A stretch of 64,000 bases of DNA from Phreatobacter stygius. GTDB taxonomy: Bacteria; Pseudomonadota; Alphaproteobacteria; Rhizobiales; Phreatobacteraceae. Below, one piece after another: positions 50,869-60,407 of the stretch (positions are counted from its first letter, which is position 1; every line of letters begins with the position of its first letter). The stretch covers positions 1,736,001-1,800,000 of the forward strand of contig NZ_CP039690.1 in assembly GCF_005144885.1 (NCBI RefSeq). Direction: 5' to 3'. Below the pieces are notes generated by a model. It saw nothing but the letters and a program-made list of their open reading frames with translations. It did not search any database and was not told where the DNA came from. Both the position numbers and the translations under genes were made by a program.

Positions 50869-51577
50869 CCTGGTCGATCGTCGCGCGGGATCATGAAACG
50901 GGTGCGATCGGGATCGCGGTGGCGACCCGTTTCTTCGCCGCCGGCGCGCTGGTGCCGCATATCGATCCGGACGCCGGCGCGCTGGCGACCCAGGCCCTGA
51001 CCAATCCGACCTATGGCGCGCGCGGGCTCCGCCTGTTGCGCGACGGCGCCTCGGCCGAGGACGTGGTCCGCGGGCTCACCGCGCCCGACCCTGGCGCCAG
51101 CCAGCGCCAGTTGCATGTGATGGACCGGACCGGGAGTTTTGCCGCCCATACCGGCGCCGATTGCGTCGGCTGGTGCGGCCACCTGATCGGCGACGGCTTT
51201 TCGGTCGCCGGCAACATGCTGACCGGGCCCGCGGTCATCGACGCGACCGCGGCCACGTTCCAGGCTCATGCGCTGCTGCCCTTCGCCCGCCGCCTGATCG
51301 AGGCGATGAAGGCCGGCGAGGCGGCCGGCGGCGACAAGCGCGGCCGGCAATCGGCGGCGCTCGTGATCCACACCACCGAGGACTATCCGGCGCTGTCGCT
51401 GCGCGTCGACGATCACAGCGATCCGCTGGCCGAACTGGACCGGCTCGAGCGGGTCTCGCACGAGCGCTATGTTCATTTCGCCCGGTTCTTCGCGACCAAG
51501 GCGGATCCGGTCGGCGGCATCGACCGCGACGCGATCAACGCGGCGATCGCCGAGGCCGTGGCGCGGGAGGCGGAGCG

Positions 51578-51581
<4 letters not shown>
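50865..51581 (+). CDS. DUF1028-family Ntn-hydrolase-like protein
   Basis: This 238-residue protein begins TWSIVARDHETGAIGIAVAT and has DPDAGALATQALTNPTYGAR near residue 42 and VAGNMLTGPAVIDATAATFQ near residue 115, all typical of DUF1028. The fold resembles Ntn-hydrolases and members are often encoded with peptide transporters and gamma-glutamyltransferases. Its role is undetermined; an amidohydrolase is a reasonable guess. ATGA overlaps on both sides tie it to the GGT-like enzyme and the transporter ATPase. Confidence 0.88.
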
Positions 51582-52596
<1,015 letters not shown>

Positions 52597-52600
<4 letters not shown>

Positions 52601-53658
52601 CCGTGCTGCTCGAAACCAGGGATCTCATCAAGCAATTCCCGGCCAGGACATCGGCATTCGGACGGGTGCTCAGCAAGGTCCATGCGGTCGACGGCGTCAG
52701 CCTGAGCATTGCCGCCGGCGAAACCCTGGCCCTGGTCGGCGAGAGCGGCTGCGGCAAGTCGACGGTTGGCCGGCTGGTGCTGCGCCTGATCGAGGCGACC
52801 GGCGGCCAGGTGACCTTCGACGGCGACGACCTCGCGACGCTCGGCCAGACCGCGCTGCGCGAAAAACGCCGGCATGCCCAGCTGATCTTCCAGGATCCGT
52901 TCGCTTCGCTGAACCCGCGCATGACGGTCGGCGATATCCTGGCCGAGCCCTTGATGCTGCACCGGATCGTGCCGGCCTCGGCGCGCGCCCAGCGGGTCGG
53001 CGAACTTCTGGCCGAGGTCGGCCTGCAGCCGCACCAGGCGTTGCGCTATCCGCACGAGTTTTCCGGCGGCCAGCGTCAGCGCATCGCCATTGCCCGCGCC
53101 ATCGCGGTGGAGCCGAAGCTGATCGTCTGCGACGAACCGGTCTCGGCGCTCGACGTGTCGATCCGCGCCCAGATTCTCAACCTGCTGCGCGATCTCCAGC
53201 GCCGGCGTGGCCTGGCCCTTTTGTTCATCTCGCATGATCTCGCCGTGGTCAAACATATCGCCGACCGGATCGCCGTGATGTATCTCGGCCGCATCGTCGA
53301 GACCGCGCCGACCGATACGCTGTTCGCCGAACCGCGCCACCCCTATACGCGCGCCCTGCTCTCAGCCATTCCGGTGGCCGCACCCGGCGTCGCGCGCGAC
53401 CGGCAGTTGCTGGAGGGCGACGTTCCCTCGCCGCTGAACCCACCGCCGGGCTGCCACCTCAACACCCGCTGCCCCTTCGTCATCGAGCGCTGCCGCAGCG
53501 AGCGGCCGGCCCTGATCGGCGACAGCCACGCCACCGCATGCCATCGTTGGCCCGACCTGCCGCCGGCCGGCGACATCGTGCCACGCGAGGCGATCGCCGA
53601 TCTCAGGCTCGAAAGGCTGATCGCCGCCTTTGCCCGCGAACCCGAAAGTGCCGGCTGA
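52597..53658 (+). CDS. Dipeptide/oligopeptide ABC importer ATPase (DppF family)
   Basis: This 353-residue ATPase has Walker [21 protein letters not shown] (near residue 48), signature [16 protein letters not shown] (near residue 153) and Walker [16 protein letters not shown]. The DppF-type [12 protein letters not shown] and the C-terminal [15 protein letters not shown] extension are clear. It completes the heterodimeric motor. A 65-base gap separates it from the binding-protein gene, perhaps allowing higher receptor expression. Confidence 0.95.
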
Positions 53659-53723
53659 ACCGAAACGCATGAAATTCCCAATTCACGAGCGCGAATGCGC
53701 CTGAACACCAGAGGACGGGACCG

Positions 53724-55247
53724 ATGAAAAAGCTCACCAGATGGACTGCCGCGGCACTGCTGCTCGCCGCCTCGATGACCGCTGCCGGCGCCCGGCCGAC
53801 AACCCTGCGCATCGGCCTGGCCGAAGACCCCGACGTGCTCGACCCGACGCTCGGCCGCACCTATGTCGGGCGCATCGTCTTCGCCTCGATCTGCGACAAG
53901 CTGTTCGACATCGACGACAAGCTGCAGGTCGTGCCGCAGCTGGCCCTGTCGCACGAGACCGCCGAGGATGGGCTCTCGATGCTCATCAAGCTGCGTCCGA
54001 ACGTCAAATTCCACGACGGCGAGCCGATGGATGCCGAAGCGGTCAAGTTCTCGATCGAGCGGCATATGACCATGCAGGGCTCGTTCCGCCGGCCGGAGCT
54101 CGCCTCCGTCGACAAGGTCGAGGTGGTCGATCCGCTGACCGTCCGGCTGGTGCTGAAGCAGCCGTTCTCGCCGCTGTTGTCGCAGCTCACCGACCGCGCC
54201 GGCATGATGGTCAGCCCCAAGGCCGCGCGTGAGGCCGGCGAGCGCTTCGGCACCAGGCCGGTCTGTGCCGGTCCCTACCGCCTGGTCGAGCGGGTCCAGC
54301 AGGACCGCATCGTGGTCGAGCGTTTCGCCGACTACTGGAACAAGGACCAGATCACCATCGACCGGATCGAATACCGGCCGATCAATGATTCGACCGTCCG
54401 CCTCGCCAATCTGCGCGCCGGTTCGCTCGATCTGATCGAGCGGGCGCTGGCCACCGACGTCGCCGAGATCCGCGCCAATCCGCGGCTCAGGCTGTCGACC
54501 GCCATCGACCTCGGCTACCAGGGCGTGACGCTCAACACCGGCAAGAGCGACGCGGCCAAGACCGCCTTCGGCCAGGACCCACGCGTCATGCAGGCCTTCT
54601 CGCTGGCGATCGACCGGGTGGCGATCAACCAGGTCGTGTTCAACGGCGGCGCTGCGCCCGGCAACCAGTGGATCAACCCCCAGCACCCCTATTACCAGAG
54701 CCGCTTCCCGGTTGCCGCGCGCGACATCGAGCGGGCCAAGCGCCTGTTGCGCGAGGCCGGCGTGCGTACGCCAGTGACCGTCGATTTCATGGTGCCGAAC
54801 AATCCGGAGGTTCGCCAGGTCGCCGAGGTGCTGCAGGCGATGACCGCCGAGGCCGGCTTCGACCTGAAGATCCGCGTCACCGAATTCGCCACCTCGCTGC
54901 AGGAGGCCGAACAGGGCCGCTACCAGGCCTATATGCTGAACTGGTCCGGGCGGACCGATCCCGACGGCAACCTGTTCATCTTCCACGGCTGCAATCAGCC
55001 GCAGAACTATGGCGGCTACTGCAATCGCGAGGTCGACGCCTTGATGCAGGAGGCACGCGCCAAGTCCGATCTTGCCGCCCGCAAGGCGATCTACGAGCGG
55101 GTTGCCGAGCGGCTGATGACCGAAGGATCGATCGTCTATCTCTACCATCGCCCCGTCATCATCGCCCATACCGTGAGGCTGGAAGGCTATCGCCCGATGC
55201 CCGACGGCCTGGTGCGCGTCATCGGCCTGAAACTCAGGCCGAACTGA
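53724..55247 (+). CDS. Peptide/nickel-type ABC substrate-binding protein (SBP family 5)
   Basis: This 507-residue periplasmic receptor has a signal peptide (MKKLTRWTAAALLLAASMTA, cleavage after AGA near residue 23). Family 5 motifs are RIGLAEDPDVLDPTLGRTY after it, KLRPNVKFHDGEPMDAEAVK near residue 90 and CAGPYRLVERVQQDRIVVER near residue 182. The late segment FHGCNQPQNYGGYCNREVDA (two cysteines) is reminiscent of receptors for glutathione-like or dipeptide ligands. With the GGT-like enzyme upstream, a gamma-glutamyl peptide or conjugate is a plausible ligand, but this is inference. Confidence 0.93.
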   Translation: MKKLTRWTAAALLLAASMTAAGARPTTLRIGLAEDPDVLDPTLGRTYVGRIVFASICDKLFDIDDKLQVVPQLALSHETAEDGLSMLIKLRPNVKFHDGEPMDAEAVKFSIERHMTMQGSFRRPELASVDKVEVVDPLTVRLVLKQPFSPLLSQLTDRAGMMVSPKAAREAGERFGTRPVCAGPYRLVERVQQDRIVVERFADYWNKDQITIDRIEYRPINDSTVRLANLRAGSLDLIERALATDVAEIRANPRLRLSTAIDLGYQGVTLNTGKSDAAKTAFGQDPRVMQAFSLAIDRVAINQVVFNGGAAPGNQWINPQHPYYQSRFPVAARDIERAKRLLREAGVRTPVTVDFMVPNNPEVRQVAEVLQAMTAEAGFDLKIRVTEFATSLQEAEQGRYQAYMLNWSGRTDPDGNLFIFHGCNQPQNYGGYCNREVDALMQEARAKSDLAARKAIYERVAERLMTEGSIVYLYHRPVIIAHTVRLEGYRPMPDGLVRVIGLKLRPN

Positions 55248-55260
55248 CGGGCCCCGCACC

Positions 55261-56202
55261 ATGCTGACGCTCATCGGCAAGCGGATCCTTCAGCTGATCC
55301 CGACCCTGTTCTTCGTCTCGGTGATCATTTTCCTGCTGCAGCAATTGCTGCCCGGCGACCCGGCTCTGGTGATGGCGGGCGAGGAGAAGGATCCGCTGGT
55401 GATCGAACAGATCCGCCAGCGCTACCGGCTCGACCAGCCGCTGCCGATCCAATATCTCGCCTGGATCGGCGGCGTGTTCTCCGGCGATCTCGGCGAAAGC
55501 ATGCGGCTGAAGGAACCGGTCCTGCGCCTGGTCGCGCAGAAACTGCCGGTCACCGTGCAGCTGGCGGTCATGGCCATGCTGTTCACGCTGGCCATCGGCA
55601 TTCCGGCCGGCATCGTCTCGGCGGTCAAGAAGAACACGGTGTGGGACTACGCGGTCAATGTCATCGCGCTCTGGGGCATCTCGACGCCGAATTTCTGGCT
55701 CGGCATCATGATGATCTTCCTGTTCTCGGTGCAGCTCGGCTGGCTGCCGGCTTCCGGTTATGTCTCGCCCTTCGAGGATTTCTGGGGCTCGATGGCGGCG
55801 ACCGTCATGCCGGCCTTCGTGCTCGGCAACTCCTTTGCCGGCGTGCTGATGCGCCACACCCGGGCGGCCATGCTGCAGGCGCTGGAGAGCGACTATGTCC
55901 GCACCGCCCGCGCCAAGGGGCTCGCCGAGGAGCGGGTGATCCTGAAACATGCGCTGCGCAACGCGCTGACCCCGATCATCACGCTCGGCGCGCTCGAATT
56001 CGGCACGCTCCTGTCGGGCGCGGTGCTGACCGAGCAGATCTTCTCGGTGCCGGGCTTCGGCAAGCTGATCGTCGATGCCGTGTTCAACCGCGACTATGCC
56101 GTCGTCCAGGGCGTCGTGCTGGTCACCGCCACCACCTATATCGTGCTTAATCTCCTGGCCGATATCGGTTACATCTTCGCCAACCCGCGGCTGAGGAGCT
56201 GA
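55261..56202 (+). CDS. Dipeptide/oligopeptide ABC importer permease (DppB family)
   Basis: This 313-residue permease has six helices. It begins LTLIGKRILQLIPTLFFVSV and shows LLPGDPALVMAG near residue 30, typical of DppB/GsiC. The EAA loop that contacts the ATPases is in ESDYVRTARAKGLAEERVIL near residue 210. Position between the receptor and the DppC gene matches the usual operon order. It forms half of the channel. Confidence 0.95.
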   Translation: MLTLIGKRILQLIPTLFFVSVIIFLLQQLLPGDPALVMAGEEKDPLVIEQIRQRYRLDQPLPIQYLAWIGGVFSGDLGESMRLKEPVLRLVAQKLPVTVQLAVMAMLFTLAIGIPAGIVSAVKKNTVWDYAVNVIALWGISTPNFWLGIMMIFLFSVQLGWLPASGYVSPFEDFWGSMAATVMPAFVLGNSFAGVLMRHTRAAMLQALESDYVRTARAKGLAEERVILKHALRNALTPIITLGALEFGTLLSGAVLTEQIFSVPGFGKLIVDAVFNRDYAVVQGVVLVTATTYIVLNLLADIGYIFANPRLRS

Positions 56203-56205
56203 ACC

Positions 56206-57090
56206 ATGGCGTCAAGCCAAGGCGTTCTCGCAGCCATTGCCGCGGCCGAGGTCGAAAGCCCGGCACGCCGCGCCTGGCGCCGGCTGAAAGCCCGCAAGGG
56301 CGCCATGGTGGCGCTCGGCGTGCTCGTGCTGATCATCGTGATGGCGGTTTTTGCACCCTATCTCACGCCCCACGACCCGATCCAGCAGAGCTGGCGGGCG
56401 GTGCGCCAGGCGCCGTCGGCAGCCCATTGGTTCGGCTCCGACGAGGTCGGCCGCGACATCTTCGCGCGTGTCGTCTTTGGCGCCCGCGCCTCGCTTGCCG
56501 CCGGCGTCGTCTCGGTCGCCATCGCGATCCTGGCCGGCGTACCGCTCGGCCTCGCCGCCGGCTATATCGGCGGCTGGACCGACGGGCTGATCTCGCGCTT
56601 CACCGATGCCATGCTGGCCTGTCCGTTCCTGATCCTGGCCATTGCGCTGGCGGCCTTTCTGGGGCCCTCGCTGCAGAACGCCATGATCGCCATCGGCATT
56701 ACCGCAACGCCGGTCTTCGTGCGGCTGACCCGCGGCCAGGTGCTGGCGGTCAAGACCGAGGACTATATCGAGGCGGCGCGCGCGGTGGGCAACCCGCGCT
56801 GGCGCATCGCCGTGCGCCACATCCTGCCGAACATCCTGCCGCAATTGCTGGTCCAGGCGACGCTGACGGTCGCCACCGCCATCATCGCCGAGGCCTCGTT
56901 GTCCTTCCTCGGGCTCGGCCAGCAGCCGCCGACCCCGTCCTGGGGCTCGATGCTGAACTCGGCCCAGCGTTTCCTCACCCAGGCGCCGTGGATGGCGATC
57001 TATCCGGGGCTCGCCATCTTCGTCACCGTGCTGAGCTTCAACCTGCTCGGCGACGGCCTGCGCGATGCGCTCGATCCGAAGGCGAAATAG
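56206..57090 (+). CDS. Dipeptide/oligopeptide ABC importer permease (DppC family)
   Basis: This 294-residue permease has six helices with a cytosolic N-terminal tail. Features: HDPIQQSWRAVRQAPSAAHW then FGSDEVGRDIFARVVFGARA, which is the DppC signature, and the EAA loop in YIEAARAVGNPRWRIAVRHI near residue 186, followed by PNILPQLLVQATLTVATAII. It starts three bases after the DppB stop. It ends at 57090, only six bases from the convergent tungstate receptor gene. Confidence 0.95.
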   Translation: MASSQGVLAAIAAAEVESPARRAWRRLKARKGAMVALGVLVLIIVMAVFAPYLTPHDPIQQSWRAVRQAPSAAHWFGSDEVGRDIFARVVFGARASLAAGVVSVAIAILAGVPLGLAAGYIGGWTDGLISRFTDAMLACPFLILAIALAAFLGPSLQNAMIAIGITATPVFVRLTRGQVLAVKTEDYIEAARAVGNPRWRIAVRHILPNILPQLLVQATLTVATAIIAEASLSFLGLGQQPPTPSWGSMLNSAQRFLTQAPWMAIYPGLAIFVTVLSFNLLGDGLRDALDPKAK

Positions 57091-57096
57091 CCAGCC

Positions 57097-57936
57097 TCAA
57101 GCGCCGGCATCGCCGGCGTTCGGAAAGAACAGCTGCTGTCCCTCGATCTTGTAGTCGGCGATCGCCTTCTGCCCCTCGGGCCCCAGCACCCAGTCGATGA
57201 AGGCCTGGCCGTCGGCGGCCTTCACATGTGGATGGCGCTGCGGGTTGACCAGCATGATGCCATATTGGTTGAACAGCCGGCGGTCGCCTTCGACGACGAT
57301 CGTGAGGTCGCCGCGGTTCTTGAACGACAGCCAGGTGCCGCGATCGGTCAGCACGTAACCGTTCATCGCGGAAGCCGTGTTGAGCGCCGCGCCCATGCCC
57401 TGGCCGATCTCGCGATACCAGGCCCCCCGCGCGGCCGCGAGGTCGATGCTCGCTGCCGTCCACAAGGCCAGTTCCGCCTGGTGGGTGCCGGAACGGTCGC
57501 CGCGCGACACGAAAGGCAGGGCCTTGGTCTGGATGGCGCGCAGCGCCGCGGCAATGTCGCGCGTGCCGCGCACGCCGGCCGGATCGGCCTTCGGTCCGAC
57601 CAGCACGAAATCGTTATACATGACCGGCCGGCGCGGTCCGCCGAAACCGTCGGCGACAAACTTGTCCTCGGCCGCCCGGGCATGGACGAAGACCACGTCG
57701 GCATCGCCGCGCCGGCCGGTGTCGAGCGCCTGGCCGGTGCCTTGCGAGATCACCCTGACCTCGATGCCGGTCTTCGCCTTGAACCGCGGCAGGAGGTGGT
57801 TGAACAGGCCCGAGTCGACCGTCGAGGTGGTCGAGGCGACCGTGACGAGGCGTGGCGGCGCCGCCTGGCCGACGGCGGCGCCGGCGAGCACGACGGCAGC
57901 GCCGAGACCGAGGAGAAGACGACGGGTCGTGATCAT
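57097..57936 (-). CDS. tupA: Tungstate ABC importer substrate-binding protein
   Basis: This 279-residue periplasmic oxyanion receptor has a signal peptide (MITTRRLLLGLGAAVVLAGA, cleavage after GQA near residue 25). The mature start VTVASTTSTVDSGLFNHLLP carries the TTSTxxSGL motif typical of TupA tungstate receptors rather than ModA. DADVVFVHARAAEDKFVADG and PFVSRGDRSGTHQAELALW follow. The ATG at 57936 is behind AAGGAGCC. It is the last gene of a minus-strand operon (permease, ATPase, receptor), and the local genes encode molybdopterin enzymes, both supporting W or Mo uptake. Confidence 0.92.
   Translation of the reverse strand: MITTRRLLLGLGAAVVLAGAAVGQAAPPRLVTVASTTSTVDSGLFNHLLPRFKAKTGIEVRVISQGTGQALDTGRRGDADVVFVHARAAEDKFVADGFGGPRRPVMYNDFVLVGPKADPAGVRGTRDIAAALRAIQTKALPFVSRGDRSGTHQAELALWTAASIDLAAARGAWYREIGQGMGAALNTASAMNGYVLTDRGTWLSFKNRGDLTIVVEGDRRLFNQYGIMLVNPQRHPHVKAADGQAFIDWVLGPEGQKAIADYKIEGQQLFFPNAGDAGA
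57102..57118. terminator. Hairpin at the dppC/tupA convergence
   Basis: CGCCGGC-atc-GCCGGCG is a perfect seven-base stem that lies inside the last codons of tupA and just after the dppC stop (57090). With only six bases between the two genes, it is the only candidate for a shared bidirectional terminator. Confidence 0.45.
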
Positions 57937-57962
57937 GGACGGCTCCTTGAAGCAGGGTGTGG

Positions 57963-58694
57963 TCACCACAAGAGTTCTCCGGCGATGAAGGCCCGGGCCT
58001 CCGGGGTCGACGGCGAGGCGAAGAAGGCGTCGGCCGGGCCCTGTTCGATGAGGCGGCCACGATGAAAGAACAGCACGCGATGGGCGAGCCGGCGGGCCTG
58101 ACCGAGATCATGGGTCGCCATGACCAGGGTGACGCCTTCGGCGGCAAGGGTCTCGAGCATCGCTTCGATCTGCCTGACCGCGCCGGGATCGAGCTGCGAC
58201 GACGGCTCGTCGAGAAACATGAGCTCCGGCTTCAGGGCCCAGGCCCGCGCAATGGCGAGCCGCTGCTGCTCGCCGCCCGACAGGAGCCGCGCCGGCCGGG
58301 TCGCCAGGGCAGCCAGGCCGAACCGCTCCATGGCTTGGCGCGCCAGGTCCTGGCGGGTCCGCCGGGCGACGCCGCCGGCGGCCAGGGCATGGACGATATT
58401 GGCCTCCGCCGAGCGGCGCAGCATGACCGGCTTCTGGAACACCATGGCGTGGCGCTTGGCGCTGCCGTGCCGGGCATTGGCGGGATGGGCCCAGGCGACA
58501 CGGCCGGCGCTGGGTTCCAGCAGGCCGTGGCAGAGCCGGAGCGTCAGCGACTTGCCGGAGCCGTTCGGCCCGAGGATCGCGGTGATGCCGCCGCGCGGGA
58601 CGGTGAAGCCGACATCGGCGACGAGCTGTTTGCCGCCGGCCTCGAAACCCAGGCCCTCGACCGTCAGCGGCAGGATCGACACGGTGTCACGCAT
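57963..58694 (-). CDS. tupC: Tungstate ABC importer ATPase
   Basis: This 243-residue ATPase has Walker A ILGPNGSGKSLTLRL (near residue 40), Q-loop AMVFQKPVMLRRSAEANI, signature LSGGEQQRLAIARAWA (near residue 138) and Walker B PELMFLDEPSSQLD, then THDLGQARRLAHRV. The short VFQKPVMLRRS region is characteristic of the TupC/CysA-type oxyanion importers. The gene lies between the permease and the receptor genes on the minus strand, spaced five and 26 bases from them. Confidence 0.92.
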   Translation of the reverse strand: MRDTVSILPLTVEGLGFEAGGKQLVADVGFTVPRGGITAILGPNGSGKSLTLRLCHGLLEPSAGRVAWAHPANARHGSAKRHAMVFQKPVMLRRSAEANIVHALAAGGVARRTRQDLARQAMERFGLAALATRPARLLSGGEQQRLAIARAWALKPELMFLDEPSSQLDPGAVRQIEAMLETLAAEGVTLVMATHDLGQARRLAHRVLFFHRGRLIEQGPADAFFASPSTPEARAFIAGELLW

Positions 58695-58699
58695 GGCCG

Positions 58700-59401
58700 T
58701 CACCCCGCATAACGCGCGCCGATACGGCTCGCGCCATAGGTCACCGCATTGATGGCGAGCGTCAGCCCGATCAGCACGATGCCGAGCCCGAGCGCCAGGG
58801 GCAGATCGCCTTTCGAGGTCTCCAGTGCGATCGCGGTCGTCATGGTGCGGGTGTAGCCGGCGATATTGCCGCCGACGATCAGCACGGCGCCGACCTCGGC
58901 GCTGGCCCGGCCGAAGCCGGCCAGCAGCGCGGTGGCAAGCGCGAAGCGGCCGTCCCACAGGAGCGTCGGAATGGCCCGCCAGCCGGTCATGCCGACGGAG
59001 GCGAGATGTTCGCGATATTCGCCCTGCAGGTCCTCGACGATCTGGCGGGTGATCGCCAGGATGATCGGCAGCACCAGGAGCGCCTGGGCCGCAACCATGG
59101 CGGCCGGCGAGAACAACAGCCCGAGGGGGCCGAGCGGGCCTGACCTGGACAGGATCAGGAAGATCATCAGGCCAGCGACCACCGGCGGCAGGCCCATCAG
59201 CGCGTTGACCACGACGATCACCAGCGACCGGCCGGGGAAGCGCGCCAGCGCCAGCATGGCGCCAAGCGGCAGGCCAATGACCGCCGCGACCAGCACGGCC
59301 GTCAGGGTCACGGTCAGCGACAGGCGCACGATGGCGAGGAAACCCGGATCGAGCCCGAGGATCAGGCCAAAGGCTGCGGCGAAGGCGGTGCTGACGTCCA
59401 A
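58700..59401 (-). CDS. tupB: Tungstate ABC importer permease
   Basis: This 233-residue permease has five to six helices and the TupB pattern SLTVTLTAVLVAAVIGLPLG near residue 28, MGLPPVVAGLMIFLILSRSG near residue 69, and the EAA-like loop LASVGMTGWRAIPTLLWDGR near residue 133. The apparent start is TTG at 59401, with GGAGG ten bases upstream; no ATG lies before the first helix. It is the first gene of the tupBCA operon and is divergent from the HTH-PBP regulator, sharing a 104-base spacer. Confidence 0.92.
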   Translation of the reverse strand: MDVSTAFAAAFGLILGLDPGFLAIVRLSLTVTLTAVLVAAVIGLPLGAMLALARFPGRSLVIVVVNALMGLPPVVAGLMIFLILSRSGPLGPLGLLFSPAAMVAAQALLVLPIILAITRQIVEDLQGEYREHLASVGMTGWRAIPTLLWDGRFALATALLAGFGRASAEVGAVLIVGGNIAGYTRTMTTAIALETSKGDLPLALGLGIVLIGLTLAINAVTYGASRIGARYAG

Positions 59402-59486
59402 GGGCGGCGTTCCTCCGGCTTCAAGATCCTGTTCTTTGTTGCATTGGTTATGGATCCGCCCGTATGATTTTCAACAATGGAATTCC

Positions 59487-59517
59487 TGCATGAGAACGCA
59501 GCTCTATGCATGAGAAC
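59487..59517 (+). promoter_or_regulatory. 11-base direct repeat at the regulator start codon
   Basis: TGCATGAGAAC occurs at 59487-59497 and 59507-59517. The starts are exactly 20 bases apart, and the second copy includes the ATG of the HTH-PBP gene. Two turns of DNA between copies suits a dimeric repressor. It could be the autoregulatory site and could also act on tupB. Confidence 0.5.
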
Positions 59518-60396
59518 ACCTATCTGACAACCGATGAAGCGGCGGCCTATCTCAAGCTCAAGGGGCGCAAGCTCTACGACCTCGTCGCCCAGGGCGCCGT
59601 GCCTTGCACCAAGGTGACCGGCAAATGGCTGTTTCCGCGCGCCGCCCTCGACCGTTGGCTGGCCGCCGGCCTTGCCCGTCCGGCCGGTTTCGTCGCGGAA
59701 CCGCCGCCGCCGATCGTCGGTGGCAGCCACGACCCCTTGCTCGAATGGGCGATGCGCCAGTCCGGCTCGGGGCTTGCCTTGCTGGCCGAGGGTTCGGAAA
59801 CAGGCCTCGACCGCCTGGAGCGCAATGAGGTGGCCGCCGCCGCCATCCACCTGCACGGCGCCACCGACGACGACGGCGCCAATATCACCGGTGTCGCGGC
59901 GCGCTCCGGCCTGAACGATGCCGTCGTCATCGGTTTTGCCCGGCGCGAGCAGGGCCTGGTCGTCGCGCCAGGCAATCCCCTGAAGCTCGAAGACCTCGCT
60001 GGCGCGGTCAGGGCCGGCGCACGTTTCGCCTTGCGCCAGACCGGCGCCGGCGCGCAATTGCTGCTCGCCGCCATGCTCGACCGGCTGTCGGTGCCGCCGG
60101 AGAGCCTGAACAGCGCAGCCGCCCCTTACCCGACCGGCGTCGACCTGGCGCTCGCCATTCGCTCGGGCGAGGCCGATTGCGGCATCGCGACATCGGCGGT
60201 GGCCGCCACCCACGGCCTCGGCTTCCTGCCGGTCGTCTGGGAGCGCTTCGATCTCGTGCTGCGCCGGCGGAGCTATTTCGAGCCCGGGCCGCAAAAGCTG
60301 CTGGCTTTCCTGCGCCGGCCGGACTTCGTGCGTCGCGCCGCCGATTTCGGCGGTTATGATGTCAGTGAGGCCGGCCAGGTCCGGCTCAACATGTGA
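59506..60396 (+). CDS. HTH (excisionase-type) plus periplasmic-binding-protein-like domain regulator, probable W/Mo sensor
   Basis: This 296-residue protein has an N-terminal MerR/excisionase-like DNA-binding domain: YLTTDEAAAYLKLKGRKLYD then VPCTKVTGKWLFPRAALDRW (residues 6-50). Residues about 70-290 form a PBP-like domain: IVGGSHDPLLEWAMRQSGSG at its start, GAGAQLLLAAMLDRLSVPPE in the middle and SGEADCGIATSAVAATHGLG later. The same kind of domain is fused to MoeA two genes downstream. Proteins with this layout are found beside molybdate/tungstate transporters and probably bind the oxyanion or molybdopterin. It is divergent from tupBCA and leads the operon. Confidence 0.88.
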   Translation: MHENTYLTTDEAAAYLKLKGRKLYDLVAQGAVPCTKVTGKWLFPRAALDRWLAAGLARPAGFVAEPPPPIVGGSHDPLLEWAMRQSGSGLALLAEGSETGLDRLERNEVAAAAIHLHGATDDDGANITGVAARSGLNDAVVIGFARREQGLVVAPGNPLKLEDLAGAVRAGARFALRQTGAGAQLLLAAMLDRLSVPPESLNSAAAPYPTGVDLALAIRSGEADCGIATSAVAATHGLGFLPVVWERFDLVLRRRSYFEPGPQKLLAFLRRPDFVRRAADFGGYDVSEAGQVRLNM

Positions 60397-60407
60397 AGCC
60401 GCCGCCG

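Noticed and set aside
53343-55280. 645-codon minus-strand frame across dppF and the peptide receptor
   Set aside because: Shadow of two confident genes; residue composition is artefactual.
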